A stretch of DNA of 64,000 nucleotides, from contig OZ241842.1 of NCBI GenBank assembly GCA_965202675.1, forward strand, positions 1,736,001 through 1,800,000, read 5' to 3'. The number at the start of each line of letters is the position of its first letter. Positions within the stretch are counted from its first letter, which is position 1. A program made the translations under genes and the position numbers. The DNA is from CATQHD01 sp965202675. GTDB lineage: Bacteria > Actinomycetota > Acidimicrobiia > Spongiisociales > Spongiisociaceae. Shown here one piece after another: positions 17,516-25,953 of the stretch. The notes beneath the pieces were generated by a model, which was given only the letters and a program-made list of their open reading frames with translations, was not told the DNA's origin and did not search any database.

Positions 17516-18225
17516 CCCCCGTCCACCGCCAGCACATGGCCGGTCACATAGGACGCATCCTCGGAGGTCAGATAGTCAACCGCGCCCGCCACGTCCTCGG
17601 GCCGGCCCAGACGCCCCAGAGGAATCAGGGTGCCGGGCTGCGCGTCCAGCGCCCCGGTGCCGCCCAGCAGCCGGCGGGTCAGATCGGTGTCCATCGTCCC
17701 CGGCGCCACCGCGTTGACCCGTATCCCGTAGGGAGCCAATTCGCGGGCGGCCGCCAGGGTCAGCATCCTCACCGCCCCCTTCGAGGTGTCGTAGGGCGTC
17801 ATAGGGGTGGTGGAAGCGGCGAAGGCCGAGGTGGAGGCGGTGTTGACGATGCAACCCCGGCGGCGGGGGATCATGGCTTTGGCCGCCGCCTGGATGCCGA
17901 AGAACACCCCCCGCAGGTTGACCGCCAACAGGTTGTCGAACTCCTCGGGGGCAACCTCCACCAGCGGGCGCATCCAGGCCACCCCGGCGTTGTTGATCAT
18001 GACGCCGAGCGGGATCTCGCGGTCGATCTGTTCCACCGCCTCGGCCAGGGCCCCGGCGTCCCGCACGTCCAGCTCCACCCACCGGAGCTTCCCTCCGTCC
18101 TCCTCGGGCGGCTCCAGGTCCCCCACGAACACCGTATCCCCGCGAGCCGCCAGCCGCTCGGCGACGGCCCGCCCGATGCCGCGGGCGCCCCCGGTTACCA
18201 GCGCGGCGGTTGGTTCGACGGCCAT
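17503..18225 (-). CDS. Short-chain dehydrogenase/reductase (SDR)
   Basis: A 240-residue classical SDR with the cofactor motif TGGARGIG at the N-terminus, NNAG, and the catalytic YxxxK as YDTSKGA. The D (VGDLEPPEE) after the second strand suggests NAD rather than NADP. Length and the C-terminal YVTGHVLAVDGGW are typical of FabG-like dehydrogenases. It is the first gene of the SDR-LLM-RidA operon. Substrate unknown. Confidence 0.9.
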   Translation of the reverse strand: MAVEPTAALVTGGARGIGRAVAERLAARGDTVFVGDLEPPEEDGGKLRWVELDVRDAGALAEAVEQIDREIPLGVMINNAGVAWMRPLVEVAPEEFDNLLAVNLRGVFFGIQAAAKAMIPRRRGCIVNTASTSAFAASTTPMTPYDTSKGAVRMLTLAAARELAPYGIRVNAVAPGTMDTDLTRRLLGGTGALDAQPGTLIPLGRLGRPEDVAGAVDYLTSEDASYVTGHVLAVDGGWLT

Positions 18226-18487
18226 TGCGGGTCAGCCTAACTGCGTCGCGTGGAGGATTCATGTCCAAGGGGAGGCGCTCAACGCCGCGGCGGCCTTCAC
18301 ACGTTCGGCCATAACCTACGGGGGCGGCGCTTCGGAGAGTCCGGGCAGGGCAAGGGTGTCCCGGCCGTCCTGTCCGAACGGCAGCAGGCGGCGGGCGCGT
18401 CGAAAAACGCCGTCTGTCAATCGGGGTTACGGACGGCTCTCGGGGGGAGGAGGCCGTGTTGAGCGCCGGCCCGTCTAAACAAGGGGG
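18226..18487. other. Intergenic region without recognised gene
   Basis: This GC-rich segment separates the SDR operon from the coiled-coil gene, which diverges from it. I see no convincing coding frame, tRNA or strong hairpin before the promoter at 18488. Confidence 0.5.
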
Positions 18488-18516
18488 TTGACTTCAGACC
18501 AGTTTTGAGATATATT
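18488..18516 (+). promoter_or_regulatory. Sigma70/sigmaA-type promoter for coiled-coil gene
   Basis: TTGACT at 18488-18493, a 17-base spacer, then TATATT at 18511-18516, close to the consensus TTGACA/TATAAT. It sits about 60 bases before the ATG at 18579. Confidence 0.7.
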
Positions 18517-18578
18517 AACTATCGTAAACAACCACGATGGAGATGTCGTGTATACTCTCGAAGCCGAAGGAGCAACTC

Positions 18579-19043
18579 ATGGATCCCGACTTTCTGAATA
18601 ACCTCTACCTCATGGGCGGGTTGCTCGCCGCCATGTTCGTGATCGTATGGCGGCTCACCTCGGCCAGCCAAAAGGCCGTCGCTCAGTCGATCAATTTTCT
18701 GCAACTGCAGATCAAGGACCTGGCGGACAGGATGGAGAGCGGTTTCGCGAGGGTTGAAGAGCGCCTCGGAAAAGTCGAGACCCGCCTCGGAAAAATCGAG
18801 ACCCGCCTCGGAAAAGTCGAGACCCGCCTCGGAAAAGTCGAGACCCGCCTCGGTATAGTCGAGACCCGGCTCGGTATAGTCGAGACCCGCCTCGGAAAGG
18901 TGGAGGATCGGGTGCAGAACCTGCAGATGGACATGGCCGTAGTCAAATACCGGCTGGACATCCCGACCAGCGACAGTCCCGCCTCGCCGGTGCCCGCCCG
19001 AGCCGGGTCGCCCGCCCCGAAAGCCGCCGCGGCCGAGGCGTAA
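18579..19043 (+). CDS. Membrane-anchored coiled-coil protein with VETRLGK heptads
   Basis: A 154-residue protein. Start ATG at 18579 with AAGGAG six bases upstream. Residues about 8-24 (LYLMGGLLAAMFVIVW) form one membrane segment. The middle consists of eight heptads of the form V-E-x-R-L-G-K, giving a long parallel coiled coil. The Pro/Ala-rich tail is probably flexible. The heptads are encoded by nearly identical 21-base repeats. Resembles small membrane coiled-coil proteins of unknown role. Repeat number could vary between strains, changing coil length. Confidence 0.7.
   Translation: MDPDFLNNLYLMGGLLAAMFVIVWRLTSASQKAVAQSINFLQLQIKDLADRMESGFARVEERLGKVETRLGKIETRLGKVETRLGKVETRLGIVETRLGIVETRLGKVEDRVQNLQMDMAVVKYRLDIPTSDSPASPVPARAGSPAPKAAAAEA
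18753..18920 (+). repeat. Tandem 21-bp repeat array, eight units
   Basis: Eight head-to-tail 21-base units inside the coiled-coil gene, each encoding one heptad. Central units differ by only one to three bases (for example GGAAAA versus GGTATA). Unit length is a multiple of three, so copy-number change keeps the frame. Confidence 0.85.
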
Positions 19044-19186
19044 CCCGCTCCCGAACCAACCCTGCCAGGGGAGGCGCCCGCCGCTCGACCAGGTGAAACG
19101 AAGCCTTGGACACCTCCGCAACGGCGCCGTCGCCCGCGCGGCGGTCACCTTCGGGCAATGGGCTGGGGACCGGGCATCGCGAGGTG

Positions 19187-20428
19187 TCAGGGGCCCAACA
19201 GGGCCAGCGGAACGACTGCTATTCCGTCCGGGCGGCGGTACGCAATCGGGCCGGTGTTCAGGACGGCGCCGCCTATCCAGCGGGAGCCCAGTAGGTTTCT
19301 CAACCAGAGCAGGCCGGCCGCATCACGATCGTCGATGCGGCGGGCCAGCTTGACTTCCAACGCCAACACACGGCCGTCCCGCCGCTCGATTATGAAATCG
19401 ACTTCCCGGTGTCCGCCCCGGGTTCGCAGATGCCTCACCCGGCCCTCGGCCGCTTGGGCAAACACCCGAAGGGTCAGCGCGGCCAGCGACTCCAGCATGG
19501 CCCCGAAGAGGAAACCGTCCCTCATCAGGGCGGAAGAGTCGAGGCCGAGCAGGGAAAGGGCCAGGGCGGGGTCGGCCAGGTAACGCTTCGGGGCCTGGTT
19601 GACCGTGGTGAACCGGCTCGACGACGGCGACCACCCCTCCAGTTCGTCTACGATCCACAGGCGGCGCAGGGCATTGTGATAGTTCAGCGTCGTTTGCTTG
19701 CTCGGCGCCAACCCGTCCCCGCGCGCCGCCGCGTTGCGGATCTTCTCCAACGAGGTCGCGGCAGCCGTCGATGCGGCATACGCCTCCAGCCAACGGTGCA
19801 GGGCATCGGGTCGGCGCACCCTGTGGCCGGCCTCCTCGATGTCCCGTTGAACGATGCTGTCGATGTATCCATCCAGCAGAGCGCGCCGGAACCTCTCCGG
19901 GCGGGTGCGGACACCCGGAAAGCCCGAGGCAGCGATCTCCCGGGCGTAGTCGATCAAGCCGAACTCGCTGCGTCCCTCCACCGCCGCATCCTCGTTCAGC
20001 AGCCCGGCGAGCGACACCTTCGGAGTGGTTGCCTCCCTTTCGGGCAGGGTCATAGGGCGCATGCGTATGGCGACTATCCGCCCGGCGCCGGTGTGGGCCG
20101 TCGCACCTTCCGGCCGGGCTGATCCTGTAAGCACGAACCGCCCGGCGGAAGGATTCGCATCCACAGCCCGGCGGACTGCATCGAACACACCTCCGACCAA
20201 GTGCCATTCGTCTACCAACAGCGGTGAGCCCCGGTCGGCCAGCAGAGCCGCCGGATCGGCCCGAGCCACCACTCGAACAGCGGAATCGTCCAACAACAGT
20301 TCGTCCGTGCAGACCCGCCGGGCGGTTACCGTCTTGCCGACCGCCTTCGGCCCCTCGACGAGGATGGCCGGCAGCCCGCCGAGCAACTCGGTCAACTCTT
20401 CATCCACCACCCGCGGCAGGTATCTCAT
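19187..20428 (-). CDS. AAA ATPase with DUF4143-type C-terminal domain
   Basis: About 413 residues. The N-terminal P-loop GPKAVGKT is at 26-33, with Walker B LLVDEWH and a sensor-like FVLTGSARPE. The C-terminal half has RYLADPALALSLLG and a PD-(D/E)XK-like end (HREVDFIIERRDGRVLALEVKLAR). This architecture is widespread in mobile and accessory regions of bacteria; its molecular role is poorly defined. I place the start at ATG 20428. TATGAT lies only five bases upstream and no ribosome site is visible, which suggests a leaderless mRNA. The 422-residue version beginning at 20455 runs through that promoter-like sequence. Confidence 0.82.
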   Translation of the reverse strand: MRYLPRVVDEELTELLGGLPAILVEGPKAVGKTVTARRVCTDELLLDDSAVRVVARADPAALLADRGSPLLVDEWHLVGGVFDAVRRAVDANPSAGRFVLTGSARPEGATAHTGAGRIVAIRMRPMTLPEREATTPKVSLAGLLNEDAAVEGRSEFGLIDYAREIAASGFPGVRTRPERFRRALLDGYIDSIVQRDIEEAGHRVRRPDALHRWLEAYAASTAAATSLEKIRNAAARGDGLAPSKQTTLNYHNALRRLWIVDELEGWSPSSSRFTTVNQAPKRYLADPALALSLLGLDSSALMRDGFLFGAMLESLAALTLRVFAQAAEGRVRHLRTRGGHREVDFIIERRDGRVLALEVKLARRIDDRDAAGLLWLRNLLGSRWIGGAVLNTGPIAYRRPDGIAVVPLALLGP

Positions 20429-20433
20429 ACAGC

Positions 20434-20469
20434 TATCATACCATATGTATGACATATATCATACCATAT
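20434..20469 (-). promoter_or_regulatory. Promoter/operator with 13-bp direct repeat before ATPase gene
   Basis: The sequence TATCATACCATAT occurs twice, at 20434-20446 and 20457-20469, in a strongly AT-rich island. Read on the - strand, TATGAT at 20439-20434 could be a -10 box for a leaderless transcript. The repeats, 23 bases apart (about two helical turns), suggest an operator. Confidence 0.5.
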
Positions 20470-20519
20470 ATCTAAATTTTATTAGACCATTTGCAGCGAT
20501 TCCGTCCTTGAAGCCCGTC

Positions 20520-20619
20520 GGGTGTAGGCAAACACCGGCCTCGAGTAACCTGTGGCTGCGGGGCTACTCGGACGGCGCCCGGGCTTGGGGGGTGTAGGCA
20601 AGCACCGGCCTCGAGTAAC
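20520..20619. repeat. Pair of 30-bp direct repeats
   Basis: A 30-base sequence (GGGTGTAGGCAA...CTCGAGTAAC) occurs at 20520-20549 and again at 20590-20619 with one mismatch. It lies between the ATPase promoter and the longer dispersed repeat that follows. Confidence 0.8.
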
Positions 20620-20643
20620 TCCAGGGCGGCGAACCGGCTTCAC

Positions 20644-20890
20644 TCCCGGCAAGAACGCGAAAAACGCCGCCCCCGCCCCCCGCTCCGCGGGCCCGGCCCC
20701 CGCCGCCTCCACCGGAAATCCGGACGCGTCCGGTCAGTACCCCGGCGGGTCGCGTTCGGAAGATGATCCCTGTCGCGGTCTGCGGTACCTGCGGACCGGA
20801 GGTGATTGCGGCAGTGTCCATTATCCCTCATGGGTAAGACATCGGCAATACCCTTGTTGGCGGAATCGCAGGATTTTTTTCGCGGGGTTT
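20644..20890 (+). repeat. Dispersed ~250-bp repeat, copy A
   Basis: This non-coding stretch recurs, with base substitutions, at about 52714-52962 (same orientation) and 49045-49296 (inverted). Shared landmarks in order are GGCAAGAACGCGAAAAA, a short CG-rich hairpin, the palindrome CCGGACGCGTCCGG, GATGATCCCTGT, CAATACCCTTG, and a T7 run near the end. It could be a miniature mobile element or a structured RNA. No protein gene is supported inside it. Confidence 0.8.
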
Positions 20891-20908
20891 CGGGCGGCCG
20901 CCCCTCGG

Positions 20909-22051
20909 TTATCGGACCACGAGGGTGGTGGGGTGTTCGTTGAGCTTCACGCCGCCGTCCTCGGTGCAGAGGATGATGTCCTCGACCCGCACCCCCACCC
21001 GGCCCGGCCAGAAGATGGACGGCTCGATGGTGAAGGTCATGCCCGCCTCCAGCGGGGTGTGGTCCTCGGGGGAGATGAAGGGCTCCTCATGGACGTCCAG
21101 CCCGATGCAGTGGCCGGTGCGGTGGCGGAACCAGTCGCCGTAGCCGGCCTCCTCGATCACCGCCCGGGTGGCCCGGTGCACCTCCGAGGCGGGGACGCCC
21201 GGGCGGACCGCGTCGATCCCGGCCTGCTGGGCGGCCATCACCGTGTCGTAGGCCCGCCGGTACTCCTCGTCGGGGTCGCCCACCCGCACCGTCCGCCCGA
21301 AGTCGGAGCAGTAGCCCTGGACGACGGCCCCGAAGTCGAACGACACCCCCGTTCCGCCCCGGACCTCCTGCTGGGAGAGGCGCACGTTGGCGTCCCGGTC
21401 GTCCCCAGGCCCCATCTGCCACACGGCGGTGTCGAACGACCAGGTGCGGGAGCCGAGCCGCAGCAGGTGATAGTTGACCTCCTCGGCCAGGTCCAGCTCG
21501 GTTACCCCGGCGCCCACCCGCCCGTCCGTCTCCTTCATGGTGCGGTCGGCTATCCGACAGGCCTCCCGCATCAGGGTCAGCTCCTCCGGGCTCTTGATCC
21601 GCCGCAGCCGGTTCAACAGCTTGGTGGCGTCGGCCAGCTGCGGGGAACCCAGCTCGTCGAGCAGCTTCATGGTGGCCGAAGCCCAGGTGCGGGCGCCCAC
21701 CGCCAGGCTCTCGACCGGCGGCAGGGAAGCCGCGGTGCGGGCGAAGAGGGCGTCGCCGTCGTCCAGCTCGTCCACCTTGACCACCTCGCCCGGGACCCCC
21801 TCCGGCACGTCGAACTCCACGTAGTTGCGGGGCAACAGGAATACCGGGTCGCGGCCCGGCGCCAGGAAGGCCCCCGCCACCCAGCCGTGGGCGTAGTTCA
21901 CCTCGCCGAAGGTGGGCACCCGCCGCGGCATCCCGGTCAGGTACTCCAGGTCGGCGCCGATCGGAAGCCATACCGCGTCCACCCCGGCCTCGGTGAGGAT
22001 GCCCCCGAACGCCCGCCGCCGGGCCCCGAAGTCGAACTCTACGACCGGCAT
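20909..22051 (-). CDS. M24 family metallopeptidase (Xaa-Pro aminopeptidase/prolidase-like)
   Basis: A 380-residue protein with a creatinase-like N-terminal domain and a C-terminal pita-bread metalloprotease domain. The candidate metal ligands appear in order: D in SFDFGAVVQ, D in SDFGRT, H in GHCIGLDVHEEP, E in TIEPS and E in VRVEDI. It cleaves Xaa-Pro bonds or related amides. The start is ATG 22051 with GGAGG upstream; the longer frame is a shadow of the amidohydrolase gene. It overlaps that gene by 13 bases and is the last gene of a catabolic operon with an amidohydrolase, an oxoprolinase-type subunit and a peptide importer. No signal peptide, so it acts in the cytoplasm. Confidence 0.9.
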   Translation of the reverse strand: MPVVEFDFGARRRAFGGILTEAGVDAVWLPIGADLEYLTGMPRRVPTFGEVNYAHGWVAGAFLAPGRDPVFLLPRNYVEFDVPEGVPGEVVKVDELDDGDALFARTAASLPPVESLAVGARTWASATMKLLDELGSPQLADATKLLNRLRRIKSPEELTLMREACRIADRTMKETDGRVGAGVTELDLAEEVNYHLLRLGSRTWSFDTAVWQMGPGDDRDANVRLSQQEVRGGTGVSFDFGAVVQGYCSDFGRTVRVGDPDEEYRRAYDTVMAAQQAGIDAVRPGVPASEVHRATRAVIEEAGYGDWFRHRTGHCIGLDVHEEPFISPEDHTPLEAGMTFTIEPSIFWPGRVGVRVEDIILCTEDGGVKLNEHPTTLVVR

Positions 22052-23271
22052 TGCGCCTCCTGTCCGCTCATCCGGGAGAACACCGTCCGCCCGTGGGCGA
22101 CCACCAGCACCGGCGCCGCCAACACCTCGAGCGATTCCATGGGATTTCCCTCCACCAGGATCAGATCGGCGGCCGCGCCGGCCTCCGGAGTGGATGAGCC
22201 GCCCAGACCGTTCAGCTCCCGTCCGCCTACCGAGGCGGCGTGCAGCACCCACCGCCGGTCCATCCCGGCCCGCTCCAGCATCTCCAGCTCCCGATGGAGG
22301 CGCGGCCCGATCGGGTTCAGGTCGGCCCCCACCGCCGCCTTGACCCCGGCCTCCACGCAGGCACGCAGGGCGTCGGCGTGGACGGGCATCAGCTCCCGGG
22401 AACGGGCGGCGGCGTGCTCCGGCCATCCCTCCGCTTCTATGTATTCCTGGTCGTGGGTAACCCCGAGGGTGGGCACCAGCCAGGTTCCGTTGCGGGCCAT
22501 CACCGCGGCCGCCCTCTCGTCCAGCTCGTAGCCGTGCTCTATCGATCGGCCGCCCAGCTCGGAGAAGGCGACGGCGGGTTCGGTCCCCCCGCAGTGGGCC
22601 GCCACCGGAATGCGGCGCTGGCCGGCCGCTTCCATCAGGACGGCCAGCTCCGCCTTGGTGAACTGCCCGTCGGAGGCGGCCTCGTGGGGGCTGTAGAGGC
22701 CGCCGGTGAGCATGATCTTGATCCAATGGGCGCCCCGTTCCACCTGGCGGCGCACCGCCCTGGCCATGGCGGACGGTCCGTCCACGACCAGCTCGGCCTT
22801 CATCTGGGTGTAGACGCGCGGGAAGGCGGTTCCGTGCCCTCCGGTGGTGCGGATGCCCCGGCCCGCCCCCATCACCCGCGGGCCGAGGAAGGCTCCGGCC
22901 CGGTAAGCCCGGCTCCAGGCCAGGTCCAGGTCGTCGGCCTCGTCCACGCAGCGCACCCCGGTAACCCCCATCTCCACCGCCCGGCGGAAGTTCTGCCCGG
23001 CCCGGATGGTGCGGTCCGGCGCCGCCTCGAAATAACCCGTCGCGTCCGGGTCGTACATCAGCCCGCCCGCATGGGCGTGGCAGTCCCACAGCCCGAACAT
23101 GGCGGTCAGGCCCGATCCGTCCACGGTCTCGGCCTCGCGGCCGTCATCGGCCCGGAACGCCCCGTCCTCGATCAGCAGACTCGCCGCCCGGAGCTCCCCG
23201 GTAGCGGTGTCCAACCAGGAGGCGCCCTCGATGCGGAGGGGCGGGGTGGGGGGATGCGGGAGGGCGGTCAT
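22039..23271 (-). CDS. Amidohydrolase superfamily protein (imidazolonepropionase/prolidase-like)
   Basis: A 410-residue metal-dependent hydrolase. Features are HxH at H65/H67 (DCHAHAGG), a lysine in HWIKIMLTGG, histidines in VAAHCGG and SIEHG, and aspartate in VGADLNP. The beta-sandwich ends are visible (LLIEDGAF near the start, ADLILVEGNPMESL near the end). The architecture matches Zn-dependent dipeptidases and imidazolonepropionase-like enzymes that open cyclic amides or cleave Xaa-Pro. Its placement between an oxoprolinase-type subunit and an M24 peptidase supports a role in breaking down imported cyclic or proline-containing peptides. The exact substrate is unknown. Confidence 0.88.
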   Translation of the reverse strand: MTALPHPPTPPLRIEGASWLDTATGELRAASLLIEDGAFRADDGREAETVDGSGLTAMFGLWDCHAHAGGLMYDPDATGYFEAAPDRTIRAGQNFRRAVEMGVTGVRCVDEADDLDLAWSRAYRAGAFLGPRVMGAGRGIRTTGGHGTAFPRVYTQMKAELVVDGPSAMARAVRRQVERGAHWIKIMLTGGLYSPHEAASDGQFTKAELAVLMEAAGQRRIPVAAHCGGTEPAVAFSELGGRSIEHGYELDERAAAVMARNGTWLVPTLGVTHDQEYIEAEGWPEHAAARSRELMPVHADALRACVEAGVKAAVGADLNPIGPRLHRELEMLERAGMDRRWVLHAASVGGRELNGLGGSSTPEAGAAADLILVEGNPMESLEVLAAPVLVVAHGRTVFSRMSGQEAQCRS

Positions 23272-23281
23272 CCGGAACTCC

Positions 23282-24913
23282 TCACCCGGAGGTGTACCCG
23301 TTGATCAGGTCGCGGCGCGCCTGCTCCGGATCCCGCTCCGCCGGGTCGCCGTAGCCTCCGCCCCCGCCGGTGGCCACGTGCAGGCGGGAACCGGCCGGGG
23401 CCGGATGCTGGTTGGTCTTCAACAGGCTCTTGGTCTCGCCGCCGGAGGTGAGGGTAACCCTGGTCACCGCCCCCGGTTCGCCGCCGAACAGCCCCCATCC
23501 GGGCGTCCTGGTCCGCTCGAACCAGGTGGAGACGGTGATGCCGTCGGTCAATACCTCGTATTCGCGCTCTACGCCCAGGCCGCCCCGCCATTTGCCCCGG
23601 CCCCCCGAATCCTGCCACACCGCATACTTGTGCACCCGGATCGGATACCGGGACTCCATGACCTCGACGGGAATGTTCTTGAGGTCCCCGCCGCCGTAGT
23701 TGATGAGGCCGTTGGTGCCGTCGCCGCCCTGGTAGGCGCCCCAGCCGACCGCGGTGGCCTCCCCCACCACGAACGGTTCGCCGCTGCGGGGGTCCGCTCC
23801 GCTGAACAGCACGTTCATGGGGTCGGCGGCCTGGCCGGCCACCACCCGTCCGGGCAGGGCGGGCGCCAGCGCCCGGATCACCAGGTCGATCATCATCCCC
23901 AGGTGGGGGTAGTAGTACTGGCAGGCGGCCGGTTCCCGGGCGTCGAACACCGAAGCCTCGGGGGCTTTGACCGTAACGTTGCGGAAGGTGCCGGCCGTAA
24001 CCGGCACGTCGGAGTTGATCAGCATCTTGAAGGCCAGGCGTCCGGCCGCCGCGGTCTGGGCGAATCCGCAGTTCATGCATCCGGGCGTCTGCGGATCCGA
24101 CCCGTCCAGGTCGATCAGCAGCTCATCGCCGTCCACCGTTACGGCAACCTGCACGAACACCGGATCGCCGCCCGGACCCCAGCTGTCCATCTCGCCGCTG
24201 GTTCGGTACACCCCGTCGGGGATGGCGGCCACCGCTTCCCGGTCCAGCCGTTCGCACTGGTCGAACACCTCCTCCGCCGCCGCGTTCACGGTGTCGAGGC
24301 CGAAGCGGTCGATCAGCTCCGCCAGCCCCCGCTCCCCGGTGCGGCAGGCGGCGATCTGGGCGTGCATATCCCCCCACACCGAACGGGGCAGCCGGCTGTT
24401 GTAGGTCAGGAAATCAAGGATGCCCTGCTGGGGAACCCCTTCCCGGTAGAGGTGGAGAGGGGCGATCCGGTAGCCCTCCTGGTAGATGGCGGTGGAGTCC
24501 ATGGCCTGGCCGGGATCCTTGGCGCCGATGTCCAGCCAGTGGGCCTTGGTGGCCCCGAAGCCCACCAGCTCGCCCCGGTGGAAGATGGGGGAGATCACGT
24601 TGACGTCGTTGAGGTGGCTTCCCACCAGGTAGCTGTCATTGACCGCATACACGTCCCCCGGCCGGTAGATGTCGGGCCCCCCGAAGTGCTCGGTGGTGGC
24701 GTTGATGGCCGCCTCCAGACTGCCGAGGAAGATAGGCAGTCCGGGCGCTTGGCCCAGCAGTTCGCCGTTCGCCCCGAACAAACCCACCGAGCAGTCCTTC
24801 ATCTCGTAGATGATGGGCGTATAGGCCGAGCGCGCCAGGTTGTTGTTCATCTGCGAGGCGATCGAAATGAAGGCGTTGCGGATCACCTCCACCGTTACCG
24901 GATCCACGCGCAT
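23282..24913 (-). CDS. hyuB: Hydantoinase B / 5-oxoprolinase beta-subunit family protein
   Basis: A 543-residue protein of the HyuB family, starting at ATG 24913 with AAAGGAGAG upstream. It has the family opening VDPVTVEVIRNAFISIASQM, NDSYLVGSHLNDV, and the C-terminal GGRGKWRGGLGVEREYEVL and GGGGGYGDP blocks. With HyuA it forms an ATP-dependent hydrolase of hydantoins, 5-oxoproline or N-methylhydantoin. The partner HyuA-like gene is at 38954-41005, unusually about 14 kb away on the same strand. It follows the importer ATPase gene by 11 bases. Confidence 0.9.
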   Translation of the reverse strand: MRVDPVTVEVIRNAFISIASQMNNNLARSAYTPIIYEMKDCSVGLFGANGELLGQAPGLPIFLGSLEAAINATTEHFGGPDIYRPGDVYAVNDSYLVGSHLNDVNVISPIFHRGELVGFGATKAHWLDIGAKDPGQAMDSTAIYQEGYRIAPLHLYREGVPQQGILDFLTYNSRLPRSVWGDMHAQIAACRTGERGLAELIDRFGLDTVNAAAEEVFDQCERLDREAVAAIPDGVYRTSGEMDSWGPGGDPVFVQVAVTVDGDELLIDLDGSDPQTPGCMNCGFAQTAAAGRLAFKMLINSDVPVTAGTFRNVTVKAPEASVFDAREPAACQYYYPHLGMMIDLVIRALAPALPGRVVAGQAADPMNVLFSGADPRSGEPFVVGEATAVGWGAYQGGDGTNGLINYGGGDLKNIPVEVMESRYPIRVHKYAVWQDSGGRGKWRGGLGVEREYEVLTDGITVSTWFERTRTPGWGLFGGEPGAVTRVTLTSGGETKSLLKTNQHPAPAGSRLHVATGGGGGYGDPAERDPEQARRDLINGYTSG

Positions 24914-24924
24914 CTTCTCTCCTT

Positions 24925-25953
24925 TCACTCGGTTTCCTCGACGGTGCGGCTCGACGGGGGCAGGCCGATCGAAACCGGCTGCTCCACCGCCTTCCAACAC
25001 CGCACCAGCCGCCCGTCTCCGGCGGGGCGCAGCTGCTGCGGCTCTTCGCAGCGCTCCTCCGCGAAGGGGCAACGCGGCGTGAGGCGGCATCCGGGCTTGT
25101 TCATCTGCTCTTCGCTGATCTCCCCGGTCAGCCGCACCGGGCCGCCGGCCAGCTCCGGCTCGTCGAGCAGGGCGGCGTCCAGCAGGCCGCGAGTATACGG
25201 ATGCCGGGCCGCCTCGTATATCTGGTCGCGGCCGCCCACCTCCACGAACTGCCCCAGATACATGACCGCCACCCGATGCGCCATCACGTAGACCACCCGC
25301 AGGTCGTGGGCCACCAGCAGGTAGGAAAGGCCCTCCCGCTCCTGGAGCTCGATCAAGAGGTTGACGATCTGGCCGCGGATCGAAACGTCGAGCGACGAGG
25401 TGGGTTCGTCCAGGAACAGCAGCCGGGGCTTGACGAGCAGGGAGCGGGCGATGCTCAGGCGCTGGAGCTGTCCTCCGCTCACCGCCGCGGGCCGCCGGTC
25501 GGCGATCTCGGGGGGCAGGCCCACGTCGCGGACGGCCTCGTCGACGGCCAGGTCCATCTCGGCGCGGCTCCGCCCTCCTCCGAACTCGGCGAACTCGCGG
25601 AGGCTGGAGCGGATGGAGGCGCGCGGGTCGAAGGCGGCCAACGGGTCCTGGAACACCATCTGGATGTGGCGGCGCAGGCCCCGGAACCGTTTCTCCGCCA
25701 GCTCCAGGATCTCCTCGCCGAGCAGGTGCGCCTCCCCCCCGGTGGCCTCGGTCAACTTGAGCAGCACCCTTCCCACCGTCGACTTGCCCGACCCCGACTC
25801 GCCCACGATGGCGAAGGTCTCGCCGGGATGCACCTCGAAGTCGATCCCGTCGACCGCCCGCGTAACGCGTTGCTGGAGCTTGGCGTCGCGGGTCACGTAG
25901 TCCTTGACCAGCCCGCCCACCTCGAGGATGGGCCCGTTCACGCCTTCACGCAT
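24925..25953 (-). CDS. Oligopeptide-type ABC importer ATPase (OppF/DppF-like)
   Basis: A 342-residue ATP-binding subunit. It has Walker A GESGSGKST, signature SGGQLQR, Walker B LLFLDEPT and the peptide-transporter C-terminal segment HPYTRGLLDAALLDEP. A cysteine-containing tail follows (CRLTPRCPFAEERCEEP), which in this family binds an Fe-S cluster. The ATG at 25953 overlaps the preceding ATPase stop by 16 bases; GTG 25941 is an alternative. It energises uptake with OppB, OppC and OppD-like genes just upstream. Confidence 0.9.
   Translation of the reverse strand: MREGVNGPILEVGGLVKDYVTRDAKLQQRVTRAVDGIDFEVHPGETFAIVGESGSGKSTVGRVLLKLTEATGGEAHLLGEEILELAEKRFRGLRRHIQMVFQDPLAAFDPRASIRSSLREFAEFGGGRSRAEMDLAVDEAVRDVGLPPEIADRRPAAVSGGQLQRLSIARSLLVKPRLLFLDEPTSSLDVSIRGQIVNLLIELQEREGLSYLLVAHDLRVVYVMAHRVAVMYLGQFVEVGGRDQIYEAARHPYTRGLLDAALLDEPELAGGPVRLTGEISEEQMNKPGCRLTPRCPFAEERCEEPQQLRPAGDGRLVRCWKAVEQPVSIGLPPSSRTVEETE

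Noticed and set aside
18753..18920. 21-bp repeats as a CRISPR array
   Set aside because: There are no spacers: units are directly adjacent and translate into coiled-coil heptads.
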